A DNA stretch of 64,000 nt from Batillaria attramentaria. Taxonomy: Eukaryota > Mollusca > Gastropoda > Batillariidae. The DNA lies in NCBI GenBank assembly GCA_018292915.2, contig JACVVK020000141.1, forward strand, positions 1 through 64,000. Direction: 5' to 3'. Of the stretch, positions 43,901 through 53,712 are shown piece after piece. Position 1 is the first letter of the stretch. Each line of letters begins with the position of its first letter. The notes beneath the pieces are model-generated. The model worked only from the letters and a program-made list of their open reading frames with translations, was not told where the DNA came from and searched no databases. A program made the translations under genes and the position numbers.

Positions 43901-46886
43901 CACTGCCATTATTTTGTGGCATTAGTTGAAGGTGTTTGATCACTTGGTCCTGCAGACAATGTGACAAGAAAGAATAAATCTTAACACAATATGACTTTGA
44001 CAAGCTGAGGCAATGCTGGCAGCGGCACAGGATGAAACAGCTCAGGTTTTCTTTATAAAGAAAGCAAACATGTTAGAAAAAGACAATTCTGTAATTTTTC
44101 AAAGAAATTACCTGTGGGCGCACAAAAATCTTTGCTCGCGGGCCAAGGATGGCCTTAAGCGTACGCATGTCGTGCGCCATATTCACAGCACACAGGGCAC
44201 CATTCTGCAGAAAACAGATCTCAAAAAAGGAACCTGTCAGGTGCGGAAATGCCTGCAGTAAAGCTCTCCGCAGACCATCAGACGAGGCTTTCCTCTTCAC
44301 TTTGATTGTTCTGCGGGCTGCAAGTACACCAAATATATATATATAAACTATGTACATTGTACAAAACATCTGTACATTAAAACAATTTACATGGACTTCA
44401 TAATTATAATTTCTCACCAAGACATCCAACAACCCCAACACCAAGGAACTAATCTCTCATTTGTTTCAGATTCATATTTTTAAAACAATGTTATGTATGC
44501 CAAGGCTCAGAAATGGAGTCTGCATGTGTGCAGTACTTCTGGGACTACTGCCTGGGACCTGATCGTTGAACAAAGAATTTAAATTAAGGGCTGAAAGAGT
44601 CTTGGATACTTATTACCATTTACTTGTGGGGACACCCTCAATGAAAAGCTGTATGACTCACGCATTGTACATGTATTACTCTTCATTTCTTTATTCTCTT
44701 TACAATAAAAACTTGAGTACTATAAACGTACAGTGAGAACAGCCAGGAATGACTCACAGAATGAAGGCACAACAGCACTAAGGTGTTGATGTTAAGGCCA
44801 AATAAAAAAAATAGTTGTGGTTAGGGTCACCCGACCGACCCTATTCTGACACCCCCCCCCCCCCCCTAACTTTTTTCCCCTGGGTATTAAAAAAAAAAAA
44901 AAAAAAAAGCCATCGCGGTATCACTGAGCGTTTCGGGCCCCAAAGTAGGCTTTCTGAAACAAGGGATGCTACTCTTTCAAGAGATATTGGTTGAAATACA
45001 AAAGTGTTGTTTATTCTTATCTGTGTGTTTCACATTGCTGCAATCATATCAGTGTCCTTCCACAATATATGTGTGACAGTTCATGAAGATATGTGAGATG
45101 GCTACCGACTGAATCTTTCATATCTTATTGAGAGAGAGAGTATCTACAGAACTTGTTCTGCCCGGAATAATATGACTTGACTGGGAAGAATGAAAAAGTT
45201 GAAAAAGAACATGACATGGCAAAGATCAAATGAAAATAAAGAAAGAGGTTGAATTGGGCTTTTGAGTGTTTAAATTTCAAGCAGGGGTTATGAAAGCTGA
45301 AAAATCTTGCTAGTCCGTCGGGCTAGCAAGATTTAAAACCAACTAGCCCGAAACCATTTCCACTAGCCCCAAAATACATTTTGTCAGAGAGAGAGAGAGG
45401 CGGGGAGAAACCACTCTGCACTCACTGAGGTTTTTTATGGAGAGTTGTAGCGAGTGGTTCGCGCTAAAAATAGTTACTCTCACCGCAACGTCACAACAGA
45501 AACTAAGAGAGAGAGAGAGAGAGGGGCTCGCTAACAGTACCTTGTGCATTCAGCTCTGTGAAAATAGAGCAAGCTTTGCCTCATAATCTCAACTAGTCCG
45601 GCGGGCCAGTGGTAAAACATTTTAACTAGTCTGATGGTATTTTCACTAGTCCGTGGGCTGTCGGACGAGTCTTTTCATAATCCATGTCAAGCTGAAATTT
45701 TAAATATTAATATTCTAGCGAAAAAGGATTTTTTCCTTTGGGGTTGCCATACTACCATTACAAAAAAACATTCAACACACCAATCATTAATTCATACATG
45801 AAATATGGAAGTTAAAATAAATCATATGAAAACAAAAGGCATAAAAAGTCGTGTTTAGGGTAACGTGTTATGAATAAAATGGTTCCGGTTCAGTCTCCAT
45901 GTCCAAAACAACTAAAAATAATTTTAAAAATTAGAAAAAGTCAAAGCCTACCTACCCTAATTTTCTTTTGATCATGTTACCCTAACCACAACTATTTTTT
46001 TTTTATTTGGCCAAATAAATGACAAGATGGACAAGCCGAGATGTAACTTGAAAGAGTTGATTGCTCAATTAGTCAATACAATCTTTTTAAACAAAAGGAG
46101 CCCATTATTTGTTAGTTCTGCACTGCTTAGGCATTGTTGGAAAACACTTACCACAGATGAGTTTGTTGCCCTTCAGCTCCCCAGGCTTTACTACCTGGCG
46201 AAATGTCCTCAGCAGTCGAATGTGCAAGGTGTATGTTCCCTCTGGCCTCTTTCCTGACACCTCTTTCTGTACACCTCCGTGTTGCCTCATAGACTGGAAT
46301 CTGAAAAAGGGACAGTGAAGGTGAAGGTCTGTCTTTGATTACAGTCAAATGTAACACTACCTTTCAATTCTGCCCCCCCCCCCCCCCCCCAAAAAAAAAA
46401 AATAAATAAATAAATAAAAAAAAAAAAAAATTCAAGCATGAACATGTTTAGGACTTCGGTGAAATCTGGCCTTGTGCTGAAAGAATTATATTCTTAATGT
46501 AGTGACCCTACGGACTAATATACATAGAGATGTCATGGCTTCACCAGTGTTCCGACCTACTACTAGTAGCAGTACTATTACATTATCATGAGTACGTGTG
46601 TTCTGTGTGCAGTGTCCTTGACACCGGCGTCACACCTTCTACACTCGACTAAATCATGCTTTAGAACACGAAGTTGACGAACACAAAAAACACGCATGCT
46701 GTTTCACAAAAAAGAACCGAAGACAGACGATGCAGACGTTGACTAGCCGATTACAGGGGAAGAAAAGGAGTTAGCTGAAGTAGACACTTACTGCTGCACG
46801 AAAGAAACTTCCAAATCGTTGTCATGTTCATCAAGTTCCATGCCACGGAGGTGGCCTACCATCTCGTGGAATCGTGTGGCTGCCAT
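32943..46886 (-). CDS. HECT-type E3 ubiquitin ligase-like gene (14 exons, 3' end not found)
   Basis: Exons in order on the minus strand: 46886-46792, 46300-46152, 44317-44112, 43599-43510, 42856-42767, 42122-42033, 41045-40965, 40728-40651, 39798-39733, 38254-38156, 35699-35604, 35209-35129, 34157-33979, 33117-32943. All junctions agree in phase, and most donors are GTAAGT, GTATGT or GTGAGA. The N-terminus holds a compact basic module (RRTIKVKRK...FEICFLQNGALCAV), then Ser/Pro linkers, a UIM-like EQDRAYNASL, a Glu/Gln-rich coil, and finally QDIKVSRDPPGELLRQAL with YKRRAFDARK, which resembles the start of a HECT domain. If right, it would transfer ubiquitin to substrates; the catalytic Cys lobe is not in view. 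The last exon has a weak donor (GTCAAT) and is followed by about 9 kb of nested repeats, so the gene may be truncated. Confidence 0.6.
33118..33978. other. Intron 13 of the HECT-like gene
   Basis: Joins phase 2 to phase 2. At 33863-33869 a 7-nt GACTGCG lies between TTTCAG and GTAAGTGG on the minus strand and looks like a micro-exon, but inclusion would break the phase. No other feature is seen. Confidence 0.4.
33979..34157 (-). CDS. Exon 13 of the HECT-like gene
   Basis: 179 nt, bordered by CTAAACAG and GTAAGT. Encodes LRNWIGSQDGATRYFRISLH and further PPSWLMHDMSLREMGI; ends in phase 2 with GA, completed by T of the next exon. Globular, not a linker; family not recognised. Confidence 0.6.
35129..35209 (-). 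CDS. Exon 12: Glu/Gln-rich coiled-coil exon
   Basis: 81 nt, phase 0 at both ends, bordered by TTTTGCAG and GTACAT. Encodes AMSQQLEEEQRQAAQQEQAE and EEEALQE, a likely charged helix. Confidence 0.65.
35604..35699 (-). CDS. Exon 11: UIM-like exon
   Basis: 96 nt, phase 0, bordered by GTCTACAG and GTGAGA. Encodes GSGIDNGG and then RAEQDRAYNASLFIDRMR. EQDRAYNASL has the acidic-Ala-Ser-Leu look of a ubiquitin-interacting motif. Confidence 0.65.
35834..37988 (-). mobile_element. I/Nimb-like LINE, 5'-truncated, with 14-bp target duplication
   Basis: The duplication TTTTTTGTTCATAT lies at 35820-35833 and 37989-38002. The 3' end carries a short (GAA)n tail next to it. The element sits in the intron between exons 10 and 11 of the HECT-like gene, in the same orientation as the gene. 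The endonuclease and early reverse transcriptase are absent, the usual outcome of incomplete reverse transcription. Confidence 0.9.
35871..38000 (-). pseudogene. LINE reverse transcriptase plus RNase H frame
   Basis: A 709-codon frame that opens in the flanking target duplication. RT text: FIDLSKAFDKVWKDGLLLKL, REGVPQGGVISPTLFV and the catalytic HADDFAMW (about residue 157). A separate RNase H follows, with NTDGSA (about 457), RAEVNALREA, LTDCRSVIQ and PAHCGLTGNEEADRLA. RT followed by RNase H is typical of the I superfamily; Nimb elements of snails are the closest style I know. Uninterrupted, hence young, but lacking its N-terminal endonuclease. Confidence 0.85.
38156..38254 (-). CDS. Exon 10 of the HECT-like gene (Ser/Pro-rich linker)
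   Basis: 99 nt, phase 0, bordered by GGTTACAG and GTATGT. Encodes IDSLPSPTAPVRESVPMLHS followed by HPTSAAFTSGIIP. Likely disordered linker. Confidence 0.6.
38325..38414 (-). mobile_element. Truncated SINE insertion, 90 bp, with 12-bp target duplication
   Basis: AAGCACAGAAAG at 38313-38324 and 38415-38426 flanks the block. The inside is the reverse complement of the SINE segment from TTTGTGCTGG to CACCCACCC, lacking the pol III head. Confidence 0.8.
38625..39720 (-). mobile_element. TCAAGGTCA-rich element, full-length copy with short TIRs
   Basis: Left end TGGCTCCCTTGTGACACA and right end (reverse complement) TGGCTCCCTTGTGTAACA are inverted ends. Inside are about seven tandem units of roughly 145 bp, each with a GACCTTGACCTT or GGTCAAGGTCA block (near 38643, 38770, 38900, 39040, 39187, 39340, 39485), then a (CA)n/(CAGA)n tract. 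It lies in the intron between exons 9 and 10, its right end 12 nt from the exon 9 splice donor. No target duplication is obvious. Confidence 0.75.
39733..39798 (-). CDS. Exon 9 of the HECT-like gene
   Basis: 66 nt, phase 0, bordered by TCTCCACAG and GTATGT. Encodes VTPLNSPSIDLMTGTQDDSA followed by EE. Ser/Asp-rich linker. Confidence 0.6.
40081..40590. mobile_element. MITE-like element, 510 bp, TIRs of about 38 bp
   Basis: TTGCCCCAGTGAGTTTGCCT at 40081 pairs with the reverse complement of 40553-40590, continuing through CACGTGACTCCCAAGT with few mismatches. Non-coding. Target duplication not clear. It lies in the intron between exons 8 and 9. Confidence 0.75.
40651..40728 (-). CDS. Exon 8 of the HECT-like gene
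   Basis: 78 nt, phase 0, bordered by TTTTTCCAG and GTAAGT. Encodes QNLTSRPPRRQAAVAGRLQV followed by REWAGR, a basic segment. Confidence 0.65.
40965..41045 (-). CDS. Exon 7 of the HECT-like gene
   Basis: 81 nt, phase 0, bordered by CCTTTAAG and GTGTGT (weaker sites). Encodes DPEGNAEEDIRDFEPARINF followed by RVQRRAQ. Confidence 0.55.
42033..42122 (-). CDS. Exon 6 (third copy of the 90-nt repeat exon)
   Basis: Thirty codons, phase 0, bordered by CGTTCTCTAG and GTATGT. Encodes MAETSCQQYVPVPLPGTSHF followed by GDGRLAASTS. Identical to the copies at 42767 and 43510. Confidence 0.55.
42767..42856 (-). CDS. Exon 5 (second copy of the 90-nt repeat exon)
   Basis: Same sequence and splice borders as 42033-42122; phase 0 at both ends, so inclusion of one, two or three copies keeps the frame. 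Confidence 0.55.
43510..43599 (-). CDS. Exon 4 (first copy of the 90-nt repeat exon)
   Basis: Same sequence as the other two copies; follows exon 3, which ends in phase 0 before GTAATT. Confidence 0.55.
44112..44317 (-). CDS. Exon 3: basic N-terminal module of the HECT-like gene
   Basis: 206 nt, entered in phase 1 (G + CC), ends in phase 0. Encodes ARRTIKVKRKASSDGLRRAL, then FPHLTGSFFEICFLQNGALC and RTLKAILGPRAKIFVRPQ. Looks like a folded small domain; family not recognised. Confidence 0.7.
44796..46012. mobile_element. TIR element, 1.2 kb
   Basis: GGCCAAATAAAAAAAATAG at 44796, continuing TTGTGGTTAGGGT, is matched inverted at 45978-46012. The interior holds three CTAGYCC-type short repeats near 45310-45660 and (GA)n runs. 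Non-coding. It lies in intron 2 of the HECT-like gene. Confidence 0.75.
46152..46300 (-). CDS. Exon 2 of the HECT-like gene
   Basis: 149 nt, entered in phase 2 (CA + A), ends in phase 1 with G. Encodes FQSMRQHGGVQKEVSGKRPE and TYTLHIRLLRTFRQVVKPGE, ending KLIC. Borders CTTTTTCAG and GTAAGT. Confidence 0.7.
46792..46886 (-). CDS. Exon 1 of the HECT-like gene
   Basis: 95 nt from ATG to GTAAGT, encoding MAATRFHEMVGHLRGMELDE and HDNDLEVSFVQ. This ATG has a purine at -3 and G at +4; the frame stays open upstream into the TCGCGA repeat, which is unlikely to be coding. An inverted CCAAT box lies near 46970. Confidence 0.7.
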
Positions 46887-47029
46887 GTCACTACTGCAAA
46901 TGTCGTCTGCTACTGCGTCAAGTTTCGCGCCGCAAACGGTGAGCCGATGGGTGATCTGCCTTGAACGTCCAATCAGAACGCGGGACACATAGTCTCTTCG
47001 GTGGTCAGACAGGTACGTGTGCAAAACTG

Positions 47030-47300
47030 CAGTTTTGTCGCGACAAAAAAATGGCTTGTAAGTTTTCGCGAAAAAACTGCCACCTTTTTTGTCGCGAAAA
47101 AATTGACTGCACAAGAGAATTTTTTCGCCAAAAAATGGCCATAAATTTTCTTCAGAAAATAGTATGCTTTTTTTTTCGTGAAAAACGATTTTTTCGCAAC
47201 AAAATCTTTTTTTTGCGAAAAAATGCTATTTTTTCGCGAAAAAAAAAACGTTTTTGTCGCGAAAAAACGGATTTTTCGCGAAAATATGGATTTTTGTCTG
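47030..47300. promoter_or_regulatory. Cluster of TTTTCGCGAAAA palindromes
   Basis: About ten TCGCGA or GCGAAAA motifs (for example near 47037, 47063, 47090, 47213, 47231, 47256, 47272) separated by T- and A-runs. TTTCGCGAAA resembles the E2F palindrome. The tract starts about 145 bp upstream of exon 1 of the minus-strand gene and ends at the border of the 47314-50224 segment, so it sits between two divergent start candidates. Function is inferred only. Confidence 0.5.
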
Positions 47301-47313
47301 GAATTGCCAATCA

Positions 47314-48709
47314 TACTAGAGTGGTTTTAGATCTTTAAATGCTAGAACTGAAAAGCCTGCTTCAAGTTTCAAAGAAATCCTTTACGGATACATGTCTGCA
47401 GTTACTCAATGGTACAGACTAGGCAGGAACCAGATCTATCTATTATCTTGAAATGTTCGCACTCGATCTCTCATACTAGTAACATACTGCTATCGGATTG
47501 TACTTCACAATGTCGCTGGTGGCGTTTGTATAACTCAGAATTACTGCATTTCTTGTCTATTGCTTCCTCAGCTACCGTGTAGAACACGTCAGCAACTTTG
47601 GCAGGCGAGATTCAATTTTCTCAAAATGTGACGTTAGCGAAATATTCAGTGGTTTAGTACTTTACTGACCTGGGATATTCTGAATAGTTTCGCAAAGTCG
47701 AAGGACGCGGTCTCGCTCCTCACATCAGTCAAACAGCAATATTTATCTACTAGTGGTTTTAAGTTTCTATAAATGTTCGTGTGAAAATCTACTTTAGATT
47801 TTCGTATCAACAAGATGGCGGCGCGATCATTAAGTAATGGGGATAATCGTGGAATTTTGTTCAATATTCCGGGGAATGGTGCAGAAAGTGAAGATTAGAG
47901 TGTGGCAAGATTCGTAGATTTGGACGGCGGTTTTCCTGATTCGTTCGGGCATGTATAGAATTGGAAGAAAATGACTGAGACTCTGATGATGGGAAGGAGG
48001 AGGTGATCAATCTACACTAATCAGTCGAGTTCCGGTGGGTGTGGAAGATGTGTACCAAAGACCTTGGAATCAGAAATATGTTTCCAAGATCTTTGATGTG
48101 TACTGTGAAGGGAGTCCAGGGAAGTTGGAGAGGGATGAGTAGAGGCAGTACTGGGAGGCAACGGAGTAAAACTGGACGGAGTGCTGCATTAGATTCTGAC
48201 TCTCATAGCAGTTTTAAAAATCACATACACAGACAGTATCCATTCTACGAAGGTGAGCATGGTCCTACTGTTTTCCCCCTGCTGACTGTGACATGATGAC
48301 ACTTGGGATATTCTTTTCCTTGGACTTTGTCATGTTATTGCAGAGCACTGAACAAACCAGTATGCTAGACAGATAGGTGTGCATTGGTGCAGCAGGAAGT
48401 GGGGGGAGTGGGGGGGGGGGGCTGAAAAGCAGGGCACACTGTGCATTTTGCTGTGGCATTGGTCTGTACATAGGTATTGCAAGTATGATCTCAGGCAGTG
48501 TAGAGATAGATCTCATGTCAGACTCACAAGCAGCTATTTCAGTAAGCCTGCAGTACAAGTCAGCTGTATACCAAAGTGTTTTGTGTGTGTTTGAACAGTC
48601 TATAAAGTACATGTATCATGCAAGATCAGTACAAATGAGGACTGAAGAGAAACCATGCACACCATCACAATTTTTTTTTTTTTTTTTTTTTTTTACAGAT
48701 CTGTGGGGT

Positions 48710-48740
<31 letters not shown>

Positions 48741-49857
48741 ACAACATCACTTTGATCTGCATGTATGCATTTATTTTAGGCCCAGGTCCTGCTCAAAACA
48801 ACCAGCTCCTGCAAATATGTTTACAAATGTGTCATCATCTGATATCATGTTCAACATGGCGATTATTCAAGTCAACACCAAGTGGTAAGTTTAGTTAGGT
48901 CCACTTTTGCTTTTTTGTTTTAATGTTAAAGTTAGCAACAAGCATACCAGACAACCTCTATTGTGTCGAATCCATGTACATGTACTACAAACTGAGAGCA
49001 AAGATTACATATTCTTAAACTGGCCTAAATCTGTGTTTAACCGATATGAAATCCCCTCAGAAAGCAATCGCCAGTCATATCCCTGCCTACCATGGGATTT
49101 AAACCTGCTGCAGGATCTACAGACCGGGCATCTTGGACACTAAAATTCCCTCATTAAAATTATCTTCTTTTTTTACCAAAATGGTGATGTCAAAGCCGGT
49201 TGTAATAGGACAAGACCTTTTCCAGTTTTGACACTAGTGAAATTCAGTCCCAAAATTCCCTCATCTAATCGGACACTTGACGCTAAATTCATACCCCCGC
49301 CCCCACCTTTTTGAAATAAATTTAGTACTAAACTCTGTTTGAAATGTTTGTAGGTGTGCTGGTTGGTTGTATGTTTGTTTGTACTGCTACATTTTCATTT
49401 TGAAAGTATAACACTGAAACAAAGTAGACACAATATAGTGTGAATCTGACTTGGCTAGGGCTGAAGGAACAGTGAGAATCTAAAGAATATATTTCAGGTA
49501 TACATAATCTGTTATCTGTAATTTGCTAGTTGTCCAAGCACTTGTTTCACTGTTGTAACATTTGAAAGAAATGGTATTTAGTTTTGGTTTTGTTTTTACC
49601 ATGACACATTACTGTACGGTCAGTCCTAAATCTGATCACAGTTTCCATGTGCTGTCATGTTTCCAATCTGAATGGTAAACTTTGTCCCCACTGGCCAAAA
49701 TGTTTGTGTTGTAACTGATCAACATGTGTCTAGAAATAAATGTACAAAAGGAAACGTTTGATAATGTGTGACCTTCCAAGTGATGTCTTAATCACAAGGC
49801 TGATAAATTTCAACATACACTACCTGAACATTAAGTCTTTCGCTGTTTCTCATTATA

Positions 49858-49910
<53 letters not shown>

Positions 49911-50224
49911 ATTAAACAGTACAAGTAATACTAAAATATAAATAAATACGGTTGGTGTGCCCATTAATGCATTTTTGTTTGCAGTACAACAGACCTAGTT
50001 GTATATGAATTATGTGTACTGTCTGCCAAACATTAAAATAAAGTCTTAAATGAAATCGGACAACCTTCGCCGGTCAGGAATCTGATGTCTGACCATTCGC
50101 TGTGTCTGGTCTGACAAACTCAAAGGACAACCAAAAGCCTAATTTACAAAGATCCTCATCCACTCACCAAACATGTTTCGACTGTCTTATCAGCAGTCCC
50201 AAGGCACATACATGAATGCTTTTT
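47314..50224 (+). repeat. Segment with exon-like blocks, inverted relative to 28362-31130
   Basis: Exon-like blocks on the plus strand: a start AAGATGGCGGCGCG at 47814 (MAARSLSNGDNRG, then an in-frame TAG after GAESED); a block ending HRQYPFYE before GTGAGC at about 48251; and a block after TTTTATTTTAG at 48780-48884, with QPAPANMFTNVSSS and FNMAIIQVNTK before GTAAGT. The two copies differ by few residues in the last block, but both carry the TAG, so coding capacity is uncertain. Microsatellites (TG)n occur at 48714-48740 and 49860-49907. Confidence 0.75.
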
Positions 50225-51700
50225 ATGTTGTTTCCATAGTAATGGAAACAACATCATAGGACGGGCTAAATTTTCCACGTTCATGGGCAAGCATCTGTGG
50301 TACAAACGCACGTCACTGCCGATCTCCCGCAGAGACGATTTTGCAAATGTAACTCTGACAATGACGTAAGAAACGTGCGTCATCGATGCTGACATGTACG
50401 GTGCCCCGAACGCGCTTCTCCTCAATGAGTGCCGTCTGTGCGTATGTGTGTGCGTGCGTGCGGCTGTGTGTGTGTGTGAATTGTGTCCAGGCCCGTTTCT
50501 TCGAAAATACTCAACCGAATGGCTTCAAATTTGGGGTATCCAAATATATCAAAATGTTACATTAGAGGAACCAAGCGTGTGATGATTGCTTAAGTGATTT
50601 GGGAGTTATCGCCCTTTTGAGACAAGTTGGTTGTCTTTCGTGTACAGGCGTAATATTTATTTAAATCACTCAATTTTTTGGCAGTAGATAGCTTGAATAC
50701 GGACTCTGAACACAATCACTACTAGAAAATGGTCGCTCTTATAGTTTTTATGTAAACCGAGCCTGAGTTGACATTGCATGTGAACCCAGTTCAGATGCCT
50801 ATTTCTCCGAAAATACTGAACCGATCGATTTCAAATTTGGGGTTTCTAAATGAATCAAGATTGTTGAATAGAAGGCCCGATCCAGGTACGATTGCACACA
50901 TGATTTGCGAGTTATCGCCCTTTTCAGAAAAAGTGGCTTTCTGGCGTTTAATGGCGTAATATTTACCTAAACCACTCCATTTTTTGAACATAGATAGCAT
51001 GAATACGGACTCTCAACTAAATGAATTTTGGAGGTTGTCGCTTTTATACTTTTGGCGTAAGCCGTACCTGATGAAAGTGCTGGTGAACACACTTAAGATC
51101 TCAAAATCGCTCCAACTATACATAGACAATGAGCCTGGGGTGCCATAAAAAATGTACAAAAAAATTCACTGCAGCCGTTATCGTCAGTTGACTCGAAAAT
51201 TTGTACTCACAGCACATTTCCTCTGCAAGCCACACGCCTCACAAACATCGAAGAAGAGACGCACGCGCACTGACGTAAAGTAAGTGCGTCATGTTTGATT
51301 GACGTGATGCTGTTTTTGCTTGGGGGTGTCTCGCCACTTTCTTTCCGAATTCCTCTGTTTGGAGACGTGGTGTATTTTACTTCTACTATGTCGCCATCTT
51401 CGTGCAATCGCAGAGAAGACGCGGTATACAACAGAATACAACTCCAATACTTTATGAACAGAATATGCTGTCAGGAACCAAATATCAGTGTTTTTCATAG
51501 GTGACAAACATTAGATGATAACACCGCCGTTGGTGCAAATATTTTGTGTGAACATGCTTTGGTTCGTGTTTCCTGACATAATACTGAACTGTATTTCCCA
51601 AGACACAGCGTTTTTGTGTCACCGGGATCCCTTTTCCCACGTGCAACTCGGGCCACTGTATCTGGAGTTTTAGCGCCCGGCTCAAATATGAGGATGGGTC
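50225..51700. repeat. Tandem pair of about 300-bp units with flanking hairpins
   Basis: Two direct units (about 50490-50790 and 50791-51090) share CGAAAATACTGAACCGAT-type text, TTCAAATTTGGGGT, GAGTTATCGCCCTTTT and GAATACGGACTCT. Similar hairpin blocks TGACGTAA...GTGCGTCAT stand at 50361 and 51273. No gene is seen. Confidence 0.6.
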
Positions 51701-51729
51701 TCCGTCCGGAATGGGACAGGGGCGAATGG

Positions 51730-51861
51730 GACAGTTAGCCAATCAGCGGTCGCCGGGAATAAGACTCACGAATGCGAATGACACTCATGAATGCGAATGG
51801 GACTGCCGCTTTTTCCATTGGTTGTCTTGCCCCGTCCTTCACCTTGGCTTGACTGACATCA
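51730..51861 (+). promoter_or_regulatory. Putative promoter with paired CCAAT boxes
   Basis: AGCCAATCAG near 51736 and an inverted box CCATTGGTTG near 51816 lie upstream of TCAATGGCGGCC. GAATGCGAATG repeats lie between them. Position and composition fit a CpG-type promoter. Confidence 0.45.
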
Positions 51862-51912
51862 ATGGCGGCCCCCAGTGTCCAGCCGCTGGCGGTCGCTTTA
51901 ACGTCAAAACAA
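51862..51912 (+). CDS. Putative first coding exon
   Basis: ATG in TCAATGGCGGCC, then 17 codons (MAAPSVQPLAVALTSKQ) to a strong donor GTAAGT in phase 0. The next convincing exon (52674) needs phase 2, so either an exon in between is missing or the two belong to different genes. Confidence 0.4.
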
Positions 51913-52673
51913 GTAAGTATCTCAAAATTTATGCTCTTCTCCGTGCACTGATTTATTTGATGGAAAATTCGGGGTGGCGATAGATCTGTGTCACGTTCGC
52001 AGCAGTGCAAAAAGTCTGGAAAAGTAGTTATTTGCTGTGGAAGACCTATTAAGTTCCTGGCTAGTAAAAGTGGGTCATGCTCGTAGTGAAACGACGTTGT
52101 GAAACTGAAAGTACAACATGTATACATTTAGAGTGTGGAACGTTTTCCTCTGCACAGAGGTCGCTAGCTACTAGACTGTCCTTGATAAAAATATCCGTTG
52201 TTGTAACCGAATCGTTCGCTTCCAGGCTTCCACTTCAGATGTAGTGTGTGTGTCAACGCGCTGTTTGTTTCATAGCTTGTGTGTGTGTGTGTGTGTGCTG
52301 TACGATCTCAGCCCTCCGTAAGCATTTTCCCTCTGTAGTCCCACTGTTTCCCCTACCCCCCCCCCCCCCCCTTTTTTTTTTTTTTTTGGCAAAAGAAAAA
52401 GGAAGTGCAGCTCTCAGCAGATCTGTTGAAACCCAGTATGGGAGGGGGTAAGGGGGGGGGGGGAGGCTGGTGATCTTATGTTTAGAAGTTGAATAATCAT
52501 AAGAGATGTGTCTGCCGTGTGCGCACATGTGTGTGTGTTTATGTGTATGTAATATGTGTATGTAATATGTGTGTGTATGTGTATGTAATGTGTGTGTGTG
52601 CATGTGTGTGTGTGTGTTGTGAGATTACGTTTGTGTGTAGTGTGTGCTATATTGTTTCTTATAATGTTCACAG

Positions 52674-52917
52674 GTACTACGCCAGTGACATCATGCCAAA
52701 AGACGGCATTGGGGAGCAGCAGTGGCTGCAGCGCTTGAGGGCTTTTGCTGCTGGAACTTTTACCTTCAAAAAGGGCCAGCACCCGCCAAAAAATTCGAAA
52801 TGGGCAAAAATGTTACAGAAGATTAGCGATTGTCCCTCACAGAAAGCAGGATCAATGAAGAGGGACCTCTTTGGAAATGAGATAAAGTGCACATGCTCCT
52901 TCCACCCAAAAGAAAAG
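52674..52917 (+). CDS. Exon of an unidentified plus-strand gene
   Basis: 244 nt after TTCACAG, ending AAG|GTAAAA in phase 0. Encodes GIGEQQWLQRLRAFAAGTFT, then GQHPPKNSKWAKMLQKISDC and LFGNEIKCTCSFHP. Two Cys and a His near the end could bind metal. The family is not recognised. The frame is continuous and of protein-like composition; downstream exons below share its phase. Confidence 0.6.
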
Positions 52918-53220
52918 GTAAAAAGTAGCAACATACAACCTCTCAGCCTCACATGCATGCATATATTCTATTGGTTTCAGTGTAATGTTACACCTCCAGC
53001 CATAAAATCATGTGACTGGCCACATGTCATTGTATTAATAACAGCTTTAGTGTAAAATTTAACTTTACAGCACAGTATTGCAAAATTGACCTTTACTAGC
53101 GATGTGTTGAAAATTTATCAGAGTACAGCTTGTGTTTGTTTTTCAGATTTTTTGTTGTTGTTGTTGAATATCAAACTGATCCTGACTGATAATTCCAACT
53201 GATGTTCTGGCTTGTTTCAG

Positions 53221-53262
53221 AATCCACACCAGCCTTTGCTACCCACCTTAGGTGGAACTGAC
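53221..53262 (+). CDS. Small exon of the same gene
   Basis: 42 nt, phase 0, bordered by CTTGTTTCAG and GTGAGT. Encodes NPHQPLLPTLGGTD. Confidence 0.55.
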
Positions 53263-53649
53263 GTGAGTGTTGATATGGATAACATACATGTGGGGGTGGG
53301 TGGGGGAAGATGGTGTGGCAGACCAGTTTCCTGGTGTTTGTTTGTTTGCTTTGCCACTGCTGTCAAGCAGTTGAGTCCCAGCTGCTACTGTTTCCTTTTT
53401 TGCGGGTGGGGTGGGGGTGGGGGAGGTGATGCCTTTTTTGTGTATGTGAACACTGTTTTGCTTATGATGGTCACAGAAATTTAAGGACAGTTATGTACAA
53501 CATGGCAGTTTTACTGATTCAGCACCAATTCAATCATAAGTAGTTTAAGGGTTTTGATCTCTTGCTTGTTTACTTGTATAAACAGAAAGAAGCAACTGCA
53601 TTGCAAGAATGTGTTTATCGTTGTTTTCTTTCTTTCTTTTTTATAACAG

Positions 53650-53712
53650 GATGACTTTCTTGTTCAAATGAATGCAGAGGATGATGAATACCTAGCAGAA
53701 GTGGATTTGGAG
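53650..53712 (+). CDS. Acidic exon of the same gene
   Basis: 63 nt, phase 0, bordered by TTATAACAG and a weak donor GTGATC. Encodes DDFLVQMNAEDDEYLAEVDL followed by E. Confidence 0.5.

Larger units (their letters stand above)
41778..43997 (-). repeat. Three tandem units of about 740 bp, each with one 90-nt exon
   Basis: Units start at 41778, 42515 and 43256 (AAAGTTAGATACTAATTTC) and differ almost only in homopolymer length and a few bases. Each ends in CTTAACACAATATGACTTTG. The duplication triplicates an exon of the HECT-like gene. A plus-strand frame of about 125 codons runs through each unit too, starting in a T-run; it is less likely to be the coding strand. Confidence 0.9.

Noticed and set aside
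46788..47114. Longer N-terminus for the HECT-like gene (108 codons)
   Set aside because: The extra part is translation of the TCGCGA palindrome tract; the Met at 46886 has better context.
47814..47897. Complete first exon of a plus-strand gene (MAARSLSNGDNRG)
   Set aside because: An in-frame TAG follows after GAESED in both copies, and the following acidic text ends in another stop here; kept only as an exon-like block.
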